In this document: positions 1-6,328 of the stretch, piece after piece
How the letters are laid out: each line of letters opens with the position of its first letter
Position numbering within the stretch: position 1 is the first letter of the stretch
NCBI GenBank assembly: GCA_947377625.1
Contig: CANCGR010000151.1
Span: forward strand, 1 to 6,607
DNA length: 6,607 bases
DNA from: Gammaproteobacteria bacterium
Lineage (GTDB): Bacteria; Pseudomonadota; Gammaproteobacteria; Pseudomonadales; Pseudohongiellaceae
Reading direction: 5' to 3'
Program-made: the position numbers and the translations under genes
Notes under the pieces: model-generated
Databases searched by the model: none
The model's input: only the letters and a program-made list of their open reading frames with translations
Told to the model about the DNA's origin: nothing

Positions 1-286
1 CCCATTCGTAGGTGTATTGGGTGGCATGCGAGGTATAAAGCGCGAGTCCTGACAGCAGGTTGATGATGAATCCGAACCAGGCAGTACCGAACAGATCTGT
101 TTGTGGCAGCACCGGCACCTGCTTGAGGGCACCGAGTATGCGGAAGTTGATGATCATCATCACACCAACCGACAAGGCCATGCCAACGGCGTGCACCGAG
201 AGCGCGATAGCAAAGCCCCAGTTGCTTTCCCGGATGTAGACACCCAGAGCACTGTTTTCTATAGCCAGAAGTAGGTCAAACATCAT
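1..286 (-). CDS. Small integral membrane protein, N-terminal part (DUF6644-like), truncated by the window edge
   Basis: The reading frame is open from an ATG at 286 to the left edge, giving 95 residues with no stop, so the C-terminus lies outside the window. Two adjacent ATG codons (286 and 283) are possible starts. An AGGA sequence 5 bases before the first one supports either. After a short amphipathic N-terminus containing 'ENSALGVYIRESNWG', there is a hydrophobic segment at about residues 24-48 and a second at about 68-86, consistent with inner-membrane helices. Each carries a histidine (His32 in 'SVHAVG', His87 in 'TSHATQ'), which in small membrane cytochromes can be haem ligands; that role is only inferred here. 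The pattern recalls the uncharacterised DUF6644-type bacterial membrane proteins, but this is from memory and the function is unknown. It is divergent from the methyltransferase gene across about 200 bases. Confidence 0.7.
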   Translation of the reverse strand, partial: MMFDLLLAIENSALGVYIRESNWGFAIALSVHAVGMALSVGVMMIINFRILGALKQVPVLPQTDLFGTAWFGFIINLLSGLALYTSHATQYTYEW

Positions 287-482
287 GGAAGTCCTGCAGG
301 TATGTGAAAGCTGCGCAAAGTTAACGAAAAGCTGCTGGTGTAACAAGACGCAAGGGCGTCTCAAATATGTCCATATTTTGAAAGTTTGACCTGAAATAAC
401 CGCTGATCCTTCATTCCTCTTTTCTTCCTTGTTTACCGGCCTCACAGCTTAGTAAAGTGAACCTTTCAAAAGGAGAACAACA
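287..482. other. Divergent intergenic region between the membrane protein and the methyltransferase
   Basis: About 196 bases without a convincing gene, which must hold the promoters of both divergent genes. Three symmetric elements are visible. A 6-bp inverted repeat with a 4-base spacer lies at 346-361 (AGACGC/GCGTCT). A 9-bp sequence TTTTGAAAG at 376-384 recurs inverted as CTTTCAAAA at 463-471. A compact dyad CCTTT-CA-AAAGG at 462-473 overlaps the ribosome binding site of the methyltransferase. Candidate sigma70 boxes for the plus-strand gene (TTGACC at 386, TTTACC at 432 with TAAAGT at 453) match poorly or are badly spaced, so no promoter is called. Confidence 0.5.
471..477 (+). promoter_or_regulatory. 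Ribosome binding site of the methyltransferase
   Basis: AAGGAGA lies 5 bases before the ATG at 483 and is a near-ideal Shine-Dalgarno sequence, which fixes that start. It overlaps the right arm of the CCTTT/AAAGG dyad at 462-473, so a protein bound to that dyad could in principle affect expression. Confidence 0.75.
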
Positions 483-1499
483 ATGACACTCGCACTGCCT
501 GCTACTGACGATACTCGCATTTGGGATATTTGGCTTTCGATGTATCAAGTGCCGTGTTTGACGGTGGCACTTGAACTGGAGCTGTTTGAATCGCTCGAGG
601 CGAAACCGGATTCAGCGGAGGGGCTGGCCGAACGCAGACATTTCAATTTGCGCGGTTTGCGTGCGTTGTTGCCGGTGCTGTTGCAGCAAGGCCTGCTGCA
701 AATGCATGACGGTTGTTACCATCTCAATGAACATTCCCGTACGTATCTGCTCAAAAGCAGCGCGTACTACTGGGGGCCTTTTTACAGTCGCACGGCTCGT
801 ACGCTGGCATCGCACAAACTGTTGCTGGAAAGCATCAATAACGAGCAAGAGAACAAAGCAAAAAATCTTCCCGTTGACGGCTGGGAAAGTGGGCATGTCG
901 ACATGGAACTGGCACGTCAAGTCACTGCTTTCATGAACTGCCACTCAGTAGCATCAGCAGCAGGCATGACGCGCAGCTTTGATTTTGCGGCCACAAAACG
1001 CATGCTGGATGTGGGCGGCGGATCCGGTTGTTTGTCGATTGCCCTTGCCAAAGCAAGACCGGCTGTCAGCTGCACAGTGCTGGAGCTGCCCACCATCTGT
1101 GAACTGGTACGGCAATATGTCGCCGATGCCGGTGTTGGTTCACAAGTGGATACGGTAGTAGTCGACATGTTCCGGCAAGCATGGCCAAGCGGTTATGACA
1201 CACATTTCTTCAGCAATGTTTTCCACGACTGGAGTGTGGAGACTTGTCTTGCGCTGGCCAAACAAAGTCATGCTGCGCTGCCAACGGGCGGACGTATCTT
1301 GCTGCATGAAATGCTGCTGGATGATGGCGCACTTACCCCCAAGCCCGCGGTGCTGTTCTCATTGCTGATGGCGATGGGCACGCGCGGTCAGCAGTTTACG
1401 TTCGGTCAGTTGCGGGAAATTCTGGAGACTGCCGGCTTCCGTAACGTCAGTTGCCACCACACTTATGGTTATTATTCGATTGTGTCAGGCGTGAGGTGA
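483..1499 (+). CDS. SAM-dependent O-methyltransferase family protein (PF00891-like)
   Basis: A complete 338-residue protein, the usual length for the plant caffeate/ASMT-like and bacterial polyketide O-methyltransferase family. These enzymes transfer a methyl group from S-adenosylmethionine to a hydroxyl of a small, often aromatic, substrate in the cytoplasm, usually as dimers. The N-terminal 90 residues look like the winged-helix dimerisation domain ('ALELELFESLE', then 'FNLRGLRALLPVLLQQGLL'). The SAM-binding fold follows: glycine-rich motif I 'LDVGGGSG' at 175-182, acidic residue Glu201 in 'LELP' expected to hold the ribose, 'VVVDMF' at 225-230, then 'FFSNVFHDW' at 242-250. His248 is at the position of the catalytic base of the family. 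'GGRILLHEMLLDDG' at 269-282 and 'TAGFRNVS' at 316-323 complete the C-terminal pattern. It stands alone, with no biosynthetic partner visible and a convergent gene downstream. The substrate cannot be deduced; an N- or C-methyltransferase or a non-catalytic homologue remains possible. Confidence 0.9.
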   Translation: MTLALPATDDTRIWDIWLSMYQVPCLTVALELELFESLEAKPDSAEGLAERRHFNLRGLRALLPVLLQQGLLQMHDGCYHLNEHSRTYLLKSSAYYWGPFYSRTARTLASHKLLLESINNEQENKAKNLPVDGWESGHVDMELARQVTAFMNCHSVASAAGMTRSFDFAATKRMLDVGGGSGCLSIALAKARPAVSCTVLELPTICELVRQYVADAGVGSQVDTVVVDMFRQAWPSGYDTHFFSNVFHDWSVETCLALAKQSHAALPTGGRILLHEMLLDDGALTPKPAVLFSLLMAMGTRGQQFTFGQLREILETAGFRNVSCHHTYGYYSIVSGVR

Positions 1500-1510
1500 G
1501 TGATCGGTTG

Positions 1511-1536
1511 CAGGCAGTACTGAAAGCTGTCTGTTT
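1511..1536 (+). terminator. Weak candidate terminator after the methyltransferase
   Basis: CAGGCAG at 1511-1517 can pair with CTGTCTG at 1527-1533, giving 7 pairs including one G-U, with a 9-base loop. TTTATC follows. It lies in the 35-base gap between two convergent stop codons, where a terminator is expected, but the stem is short and the T-run is only three bases. Confidence 0.25.
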
Positions 1537-1954
1537 ATCGGTGTTTGGCTTTTATCCACGCATAAGAGGTCTTGATCAAGGCTGCCAATACTTTCATGTC
1601 TACATCAGCGAGCTTGTTGATGTAGAGGCAGCCCTTGCCGGTTTTGTGTTTGCCCAGTTTTTCCAACAACGCTTCACGTTCCGGAATGTCATGTAGCACG
1701 TAGAGCGTAAGCGCCTGCGCGCGCGGTGAAAACCCGATCATGCACATATCGCCTTCGTGGCCACTTTCATATTTGTAGTGGTATTGATCGAAGCCGACGA
1801 TGCTGCTGCCCCACATGCGTGGCGGCTTGCGAGTGATCTTTTGCATCAAGCTGAGAACAGCCATCGCATCGGCACGACGCACCTCGTTGCCCACCTTGTC
1901 GAGAAAAGCAGTAACGCTGTCGTCAGTGATGAGTGTTTTTACCTGGTAGGTCAT
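1535..1954 (-). CDS. DUF1801-domain protein of unknown function
   Basis: A 139-residue protein with start at 1954. The frame stays open back to 2245, but this start is preferred because GGAG sits 9 bases upstream, a good promoter lies just before it, and a longer form would overlap the regulator's 5' end by 186 bases. The protein matches the DUF1801 (YdhG-like) pattern: an N-terminal helical part (residues 1-45), then 'MWGSSIVGFDQYHYKYESG' at 47-65, 'GDMCMIGFSPRAQALTLYV' at 68-86, and a C-terminal 'GKGCLYINKLADVDMKVL' region at 106-123. The aromatic-rich beta section is typical of the fold. The family has no established biochemical role and is widespread as a small cytoplasmic protein. There is no signal peptide or membrane segment. 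It is convergent with the methyltransferase and divergent from the IclR regulator, so it could be regulated by that protein, but no operator is recognisable. Confidence 0.85.
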   Translation of the reverse strand: MTYQVKTLITDDSVTAFLDKVGNEVRRADAMAVLSLMQKITRKPPRMWGSSIVGFDQYHYKYESGHEGDMCMIGFSPRAQALTLYVLHDIPEREALLEKLGKHKTGKGCLYINKLADVDMKVLAALIKTSYAWIKAKHR

Positions 1955-1981
1955 AACAGGATCTCCGTGGCTGTGTCTGAA

Positions 1982-2010
1982 AGTATCAACGAGTCGGTCG
2001 GGATTGGCAA
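1982..2010 (-). promoter_or_regulatory. Candidate sigma70 promoter of the DUF1801 gene
   Basis: On the minus strand, TTGCCA (2010-2005, five of six bases of the -35 consensus) is separated by exactly 17 bases from GATACT (1987-1982, four of six of the -10 consensus). Transcription would start near 1975, leaving a leader of about 20 bases that contains the GGAG ribosome binding site. The boxes lie in the 105-base gap shared with the divergent IclR gene, so a regulator bound there could act on both. Confidence 0.5.
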
Positions 2011-2059
2011 AGGCTATGCTAGTCTCGCCGACATAGGCAGGCTGTAAACAGGGCAACTC

Positions 2060-2878
2060 ATGAACGGCGGCAATAGCGGTCAAAATCCTCGTGATGACGG
2101 AGAATATCTCAATGGGCTGGCCCGCGGCCTTGCAGTAATGCGGGCCTTTAGCAGAGAGAAACCCGGCATGACTCTCAGCGAACTGGCAGCCTGTACCCAA
2201 CTCAATCCGGCCGTAGTGAGGCGCTGTCTTCATACCCTGATGCACCTTGGCTATGTAGGCAAAAAAGACAGGATTTTCCTGCTGCGTCCGGAAGTCTTCA
2301 GTCTGGGCTCGGCCTACATCGAATCAATGAACCTGGAAGAAGTGGTGACCCCGCACTTGCAGCGTGTACGTGACACTACCGGCAACAGCATCGGACTGTC
2401 GGTATTGTCCGGTGTGGACGTGCTGTTCATGGTGTATGTGTCCACCAAATTACTTACGCGGGTGGCAGCCGGTGTTGGCTCGCGGTTCCCGGCCTATGCC
2501 ACATCAGCCGGGCGTGTGTTGTTGGCCTTTCAGGACAAAGACAAGGTGAAGGAGTATCTGGAACGGTTGAATCCCCAGCCTTTGACCGATGCAACCGTTA
2601 CTTCCAAGACACAATTGAAAAATCTGCTCGCGGATGTCAGAAAGCAGGGCTATGCAGCCACACAGGGAGAACTGGATTTCGGAGTGGTTTCAGTAGCGGT
2701 GCCGGTGTTCTCGCAGGATGGCAAGATACTGGCCTCGGTGGCGTGTGCCACTTCGCTGGCCAGGCAGAGTCTGGAACAACTGGTGGAGGATGTGGTGCCA
2801 CGGTTGCAGCAGGCTGTGCGGGATATTGAATTCGAATTGCGACGGTGTCCGTTACTGGTGCATTCCATTACCAATTGA
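2060..2878 (+). CDS. IclR-family transcriptional regulator, PcaR/PobR-like
   Basis: A complete 272-residue DNA-binding regulator, within the usual family range of about 250-280. An N-terminal winged helix-turn-helix covers about residues 16-80: 'YLNGLARGLAVMRAFS' leads in, 'MTLSELAACTQLNPAVVRR' (37-55) is the helix-turn-helix, and 'CLHTLMHLGYV' follows. The C-terminal IclR effector-binding domain covers about 90-260, with the typical 'GVGSRFPAYATSAGRVLLA' (138-156), 'GYAATQGELDFGVVSVAVPV' (197-216) and 'ILASVACA' (223-230). The 'RFPAYATSAGRVLLA' stretch resembles regulators of protocatechuate and 4-hydroxybenzoate breakdown (PcaR, PobR, PcaU), which bind small aromatic or dicarboxylic effectors. 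The actual effector is unknown. The start has an AGGG sequence 8 bases upstream and includes the whole DNA-binding domain. It is divergent from the DUF1801 gene and convergent with the TonB receptor, sharing a terminator. Autoregulation is common in the family but not shown here. Confidence 0.92.
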   Translation: MNGGNSGQNPRDDGEYLNGLARGLAVMRAFSREKPGMTLSELAACTQLNPAVVRRCLHTLMHLGYVGKKDRIFLLRPEVFSLGSAYIESMNLEEVVTPHLQRVRDTTGNSIGLSVLSGVDVLFMVYVSTKLLTRVAAGVGSRFPAYATSAGRVLLAFQDKDKVKEYLERLNPQPLTDATVTSKTQLKNLLADVRKQGYAATQGELDFGVVSVAVPVFSQDGKILASVACATSLARQSLEQLVEDVVPRLQQAVRDIEFELRRCPLLVHSITN

Positions 2879-2887
2879 AAGCCAGGC

Positions 2888-2921
2888 AAAAAAAGGGCAG
2901 GTCGCGAACGACCTGCCCTTT
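2888..2921. terminator. Bidirectional intrinsic terminator between the IclR and TonB receptor genes
   Basis: GGGCAGGTCG (2895-2904) and CGACCTGCCC (2909-2918) form a perfect 10-bp stem around a CGAA loop, extended to 13 bp by the flanking AAA/TTT. Read on the minus strand, the stem runs into seven consecutive T residues (2894-2888), a textbook terminator for the receptor gene whose stop is at 2954. On the plus strand the T-run is only TTT, so it is weaker for the IclR gene, which ends at 2878, but probably still useful. Confidence 0.88.
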
Positions 2922-2953
2922 CTGATAAAACAATCAGTATTGTTTTGGAACTA

Positions 2954-5900
2954 TCAGAACGAGTAGTTAACACCAATCGTGTAGCGACGGCCGAGGATGT
3001 CGTACATGCCGTTGACGCCGGTACCAACGCCTGCACGACCAATGGTCGTTCCTGCTATGTTGGGGTCACGATTCAACAAGTTGTTGATGTTGGCGAACAC
3101 TTCCATATTCTTCTCTTTACCGATGGTCTTGCTGACCTTCATGTCCAGATAAGTGATTGAAGGGATATGGTTGTTTTCAATCGTAGTGATGTTCGTGCCA
3201 GTGGATGTCAGGATTGAAGGGCTCGGACGCAAGGTCAATGGTATTGGTACATTGCTTTCCAGAACAGTTTTGTCCAGCAGGCCACCATCAATCCAGCGTG
3301 CTTGCACGAACGCAGACCAGTTGTCGTAGTTGTAGTTCATGCTGATATTGACCTTGCTCTTGGGAAAGGTGTAACCACCGGCACGTTCATTACGTGCTGG
3401 AATTGCAAGGCCGGGGATAGTTTTGGTCAACGTGGAGTTTTCACCCAGTCGGCTGTACATAACCCGCATGGTCATCGACTCGGCAGCACCACCGATCAAC
3501 TTCAGATCAGTCTTGTAGGTTGCTTCGACATCCTCGCCCGAGATGCGCTGGTTGGCCAGGTTGATAAACAGTGCGTCCACACGCTCAATTGGAATTGCAG
3601 TACTGGTCTGCGCGTTGGTGACGCCTGCGTTATTGGAGATCACATACTGGCAAAGTGAAGGATCACCGCTGAAGCAGCCATCAACAATGTTTTGTGCGGT
3701 AAGTTGGGCAATCGCATCATTGATGTCTATTTTATAGTGATCCAGCGATACCGAAAAACCTTCGATGAAGGAGGGGCGATATACCAAACCATAGGTTTTT
3801 GTGTTGGCAATTTCCGGTGTTACGTTCGGATTTCCGCCAGAGAAAGATGAAGCGGAAACAACTGCATTACCTTGCCATGGGTTCTTCACGGTGATCCCGC
3901 CACGCGTCTGGTCATAGCGTTCGCGCAGGGACGCTGCACGCACGTCGCGACTTCTGGTGGCGCGTACGCGTAGTTCGTCGGTGATGGTCCAGTTCAAGCC
4001 GACCTTGGCGGCCCAGATAGAGCCTGAACCCGAGTAATCGGCCCAGCGTGCAGAAGAGTCCACTTCAACGTACTTGGCGAATGCCTTGTCCTTGATTACA
4101 GGAATGTTCACTTCGCCAAACGCTTCCTTCACGTTGTAGCCGCCCTTGATTTCACGCAGGCTTGAGAACAGTACGGTGCTTGAGCTTTGATCGCCCGAGA
4201 ACAGGGTCGGGACGAAGCGCAGGCCGGCGAGGCCGTTGTAGCCAGCCACGGTGGTAGGACCTGATGCAAATATCCCGCGGATACCGGCAGGCATCAAACC
4301 TTGGTCGCTCAGCAAGGTACCATTGACCTGGGCAGGGTATTCGTCGGCAGGGTTGAGGGTGCGCTGATTCAGTTTTTCCTTGCGGTACGAGGCACCAAAG
4401 GCGCTGCCCACAGGGCCGGCCCCAAAGCCTTGGAACAAGTCACCGTTGACGGTGAACTCGAACACACTCTGGTCAGTCCACTGGCGTGCATCCTTACCGT
4501 TGCGGTCCATCACGTAATCAGCTGCTGCTTTGGAGACGTTCTGCACGCCGCCAAACAGGTTGATAGGTGCGCAATCACTGAACAGGCCACCATTGCCGCC
4601 GCTCGCGATTGGGCCGGTAAATTGCGGCAGATTGACGCGACAGATTGGCGTGCCGCTTGGGCCTGTTACGGCGTCCATGGCCAGGAACAGTCGATCAGTA
4701 CGCGTACCGTTGGTTTCTATGAAGTCTTGCGTATTCTGGCCGTACTGCGCATAGGCGTTGTATCTCCAATCCTTGAAGTAGCCAGAGGTATTGAAATCAC
4801 CTTTGGTGCCGACAGTGAAGGAATACATGTGATTGAGCGTATTTTCGCGTGATTCACCGAGTGGGGTGTCAGTCACGTTCGGCGCGTAGAAGCCAAAGCC
4901 TGCAAACTGTGCGGTGGCAGGTTTGTTGGCCTTGATCAAAGCGCTAACGGCAGGTTGAAGGAATGCGTTGTCTGCATATACGCGGCCTTGCCACCCGGCC
5001 AATAGGGGGACACTCTGCCAGCGGTCGGAGGTGAAGTTGCGAGCATACATGAGCTGGGAGTAGACGTTCATGTGCTCGTTGACGTCGTAATCGCCGTATA
5101 AAAAGGTATTGTAACGACGATAGCCGTTCTGCACTTCTTGATCGGCGTTAACGCCGTAGTCGGTGGTCGGCATGGCTACACATTGGCAGCCCGCGCTGAC
5201 GTTACCGATAGCACCAGCAAGGTTCATAGGCGATAGCGAGCCATCCGCATTAAATACCTGCCGGTTCAGCGCTGCTATCGTCGGTTCAACCAGTACGCCG
5301 GTGTTGGTGTAGTTGGTGGGCTTTACATTCGAACGTACCAAGTCGGTTGGGCCATTGACGTCCGGGTTGGTAACCCTGGACACGCGGGCAAGAAACGGGC
5401 GATCCGTAAGAGCTTCGAAAGAGGCGATGGGGGACTGGTCGGCGATGGAGGCTGAGCCTATGACATGAAGCCCATTGCTGAATTGCTTGCCGAAAACGAT
5501 GCCTTGTTCCCAGGTCTTGCCGTCACCGAGCTCGTTAATGCCGGCTTGGCTATGGGTTTTAAGGCCTTCGAATTTGGTATTGAGGATGAAGTTCACCACA
5601 CCGGCTACGGCGTCAGTACCGTAGCTGGCAGAAGCTCCACCTGTCACACTTTCAACGTTTTTGAGCAGATCTTCCGGAAACGAGTTGACGTCGACACTAC
5701 CGAAACGGTTGGTCGGTACTACACGACGACCATCCAGCAGGACCAGGGTGCGGTTGGCACCGGCGCCACGCATGTTGATGTTGGAACCGCCGGAGTTCTG
5801 GCCGCCATTCTCTTGATCCGGAGTCTGGTTGTTGTAGTACTGCGGCATCTGCACCAGAGCTTCGATCAGGCTGCCCGGCGCCATGTTGGATAATTCGTCA

Positions 5901-6130
5901 GCAGTGATGGTGGTCACCGGTGTTGGCGTGTCCATCGTGGTGCGTGAAATGCGGCTACCAGTGATCTGGATTTCTTCGAGTTTATCCTGGGCATAGGCTG
6001 TATTGATCATGCCTGCAGAGAGGGCGAGGGCCAAAACTCCGGTTGAGACTTTAGCGACTGCCTGCAATTGCGACGCGCGGATGCCTTGCGCAAGTAACGA
6101 ACTCCGAAACAAATTTCTTTGCTCTAACAT
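2954..6130 (-). CDS. TonB-dependent outer-membrane receptor
   Basis: A complete 1058-residue receptor that would import a bound ligand across the outer membrane using energy from TonB-ExbB-ExbD. The frame is open to 6262, but the start at 6130 is preferred: GGGGAG lies 5 bases upstream, and the protein then opens with a normal signal peptide (charged start, hydrophobic 'GVLALALSAG' at 31-40, cleavage expected after 'AYA' at 45-47). 'EEIQITG' at 52-58 resembles a TonB box. The plug domain covers about 65-190, with 'NINMRGAGANRTLVLLDGRRVVP' at 117-139 and 'GGASASYGTDAVAGVVNFIL' at 164-183. The rest is beta-barrel, including 'RVRATRSRDVRAASLRERYD', and ends in 'YTIGVNYSF' with the terminal Phe used for outer-membrane assembly. 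Cys pairs ('GCQC', 'DGCFSGDPSLCQY') probably lie in external loops. Large receptors of this kind, often with catabolic genes, take up sugars, aromatics, peptides or siderophores; the ligand is not deducible. No TonB/ExbBD genes and no frameshift are seen. Confidence 0.95.
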   Translation of the reverse strand: MLEQRNLFRSSLLAQGIRASQLQAVAKVSTGVLALALSAGMINTAYAQDKLEEIQITGSRISRTTMDTPTPVTTITADELSNMAPGSLIEALVQMPQYYNNQTPDQENGGQNSGGSNINMRGAGANRTLVLLDGRRVVPTNRFGSVDVNSFPEDLLKNVESVTGGASASYGTDAVAGVVNFILNTKFEGLKTHSQAGINELGDGKTWEQGIVFGKQFSNGLHVIGSASIADQSPIASFEALTDRPFLARVSRVTNPDVNGPTDLVRSNVKPTNYTNTGVLVEPTIAALNRQVFNADGSLSPMNLAGAIGNVSAGCQCVAMPTTDYGVNADQEVQNGYRRYNTFLYGDYDVNEHMNVYSQLMYARNFTSDRWQSVPLLAGWQGRVYADNAFLQPAVSALIKANKPATAQFAGFGFYAPNVTDTPLGESRENTLNHMYSFTVGTKGDFNTSGYFKDWRYNAYAQYGQNTQDFIETNGTRTDRLFLAMDAVTGPSGTPICRVNLPQFTGPIASGGNGGLFSDCAPINLFGGVQNVSKAAADYVMDRNGKDARQWTDQSVFEFTVNGDLFQGFGAGPVGSAFGASYRKEKLNQRTLNPADEYPAQVNGTLLSDQGLMPAGIRGIFASGPTTVAGYNGLAGLRFVPTLFSGDQSSSTVLFSSLREIKGGYNVKEAFGEVNIPVIKDKAFAKYVEVDSSARWADYSGSGSIWAAKVGLNWTITDELRVRATRSRDVRAASLRERYDQTRGGITVKNPWQGNAVVSASSFSGGNPNVTPEIANTKTYGLVYRPSFIEGFSVSLDHYKIDINDAIAQLTAQNIVDGCFSGDPSLCQYVISNNAGVTNAQTSTAIPIERVDALFINLANQRISGEDVEATYKTDLKLIGGAAESMTMRVMYSRLGENSTLTKTIPGLAIPARNERAGGYTFPKSKVNISMNYNYDNWSAFVQARWIDGGLLDKTVLESNVPIPLTLRPSPSILTSTGTNITTIENNHIPSITYLDMKVSKTIGKEKNMEVFANINNLLNRDPNIAGTTIGRAGVGTGVNGMYDILGRRYTIGVNYSF

Positions 6131-6240
6131 TTTTTCTCCCCTGCTATCGATGTTGACTGGAATACATTGGTTTGTGTGATTTTTCGATAGACGAAAACAT
6201 ATTCTCACAGCGAAAAACACGCTGTATATGCAGGGGGGAG
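6131..6240 (-). promoter_or_regulatory. Potentially structured 5' leader of the TonB receptor mRNA
   Basis: Read as minus-strand RNA, CCCCUGC (6236-6230) can pair with GCAGGGG (6144-6138), burying the Shine-Dalgarno sequence. Between these arms lie a stem ACAGCG/CGCUGU (6225-6220 with 6212-6207, 7-base loop), extendable by CAUAU/AUAUG (6230-6226 with 6202-6198) across a 4-base bulge, and a hairpin UUUUCG/CGAAAA (6197-6192 with 6186-6181, 5-base loop). CUAUCGA (6190-6184) can instead pair with UCGAUAG (6150-6144) next to the Shine-Dalgarno; this excludes the second hairpin. The layout suggests a translational switch, but the transcription start is unknown and no known riboswitch class is recognised. 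Some of these dyads could instead be protein operators. Confidence 0.35.
6136..6144 (-). promoter_or_regulatory. Ribosome binding site of the TonB receptor
   Basis: On the minus strand GCAGGGGAG followed by five A residues precedes the ATG at 6130. The GGGGAG core at a spacing of 5 decides the start over the in-frame ATG at 6262. The sequence is complementary to a C-rich stretch at 6230-6240 in the same leader. Confidence 0.75.
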
Positions 6241-6266
6241 TGGTTCCAGATTTCTTGACCAATACG

Positions 6267-6298
6267 AATTACCATTCTTCTCTCGAAGAATGGTAATT
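6267..6298 (-). terminator. Perfect 14-bp hairpin with a GAGA loop: terminator of the MetE-like gene, attenuator or operator
   Basis: AATTACCATTCTTC (6267-6280) and its exact complement (6285-6298) flank a 4-base loop. As minus-strand RNA the loop is GAGA, a stable GNRA type closed by C-G, which favours an RNA role on that strand. It lies 30 bases after the stop of the MetE-like gene and 137 bases before the receptor start. No T-run follows the stem on the minus strand (CGTATT), and the long T-run in this interval (about 6313-6320) comes before it, so it is not a canonical intrinsic terminator. It may instead protect an mRNA 3' end, attenuate readthrough, or act as a DNA operator. The symmetric arms also contain loose -35/-10-like boxes (TTACCA, 17 bases, GGTAAT) on both strands. 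Confidence 0.5.
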
Positions 6299-6328
6299 GC
6301 TTGTTTACATAGAGAAAAAAATAAAGAT

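Noticed and set aside
612..1168. Minus-strand open frames opposite the methyltransferase
   Set aside because: They are low-complexity antisense frames to a gene whose protein matches its family along its whole length.
2004..2036. Sigma70 promoter for the IclR gene (TTGGCA with ACATAG)
   Set aside because: The spacing of 21 bases is too long and the -10 match is poor. The same bases form a much better promoter on the opposite strand.
1955..2245. 97-residue N-terminal extension of the DUF1801 protein
   Set aside because: It would cover the promoter and the first 186 bases of the divergent IclR gene; the extra residues do not resemble the family, and the ATG at 1954 has a good ribosome binding site.
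4301..4852. 183-residue plus-strand open frame inside the receptor gene
   Set aside because: It lies opposite a well-supported receptor coding sequence and shows no recognisable domain. Other open frames opposite the receptor (for example 5465-5893 and 3302-3658) were rejected for the same reason.
6181..6197. Fur box in the dyad TTTTCG-ATAGA-CGAAAA
   Set aside because: It does not match the GATAATGATWATCATTATC consensus, so iron regulation is not supported by it.
6131..6262. 44-residue N-terminal extension of the TonB receptor from the ATG at 6262
   Set aside because: It would put a Cys-rich stretch before an otherwise normal signal peptide, and it ignores the strong GGGGAG site just upstream of the ATG at 6130.
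6131..6328. Cobalamin riboswitch upstream of the TonB receptor, suggested by the MetE-like neighbour
   Set aside because: The conserved B12-box type sequence (GCCACTG) and the usual extended core are not present on the minus strand, and the receptor is much longer than BtuB.
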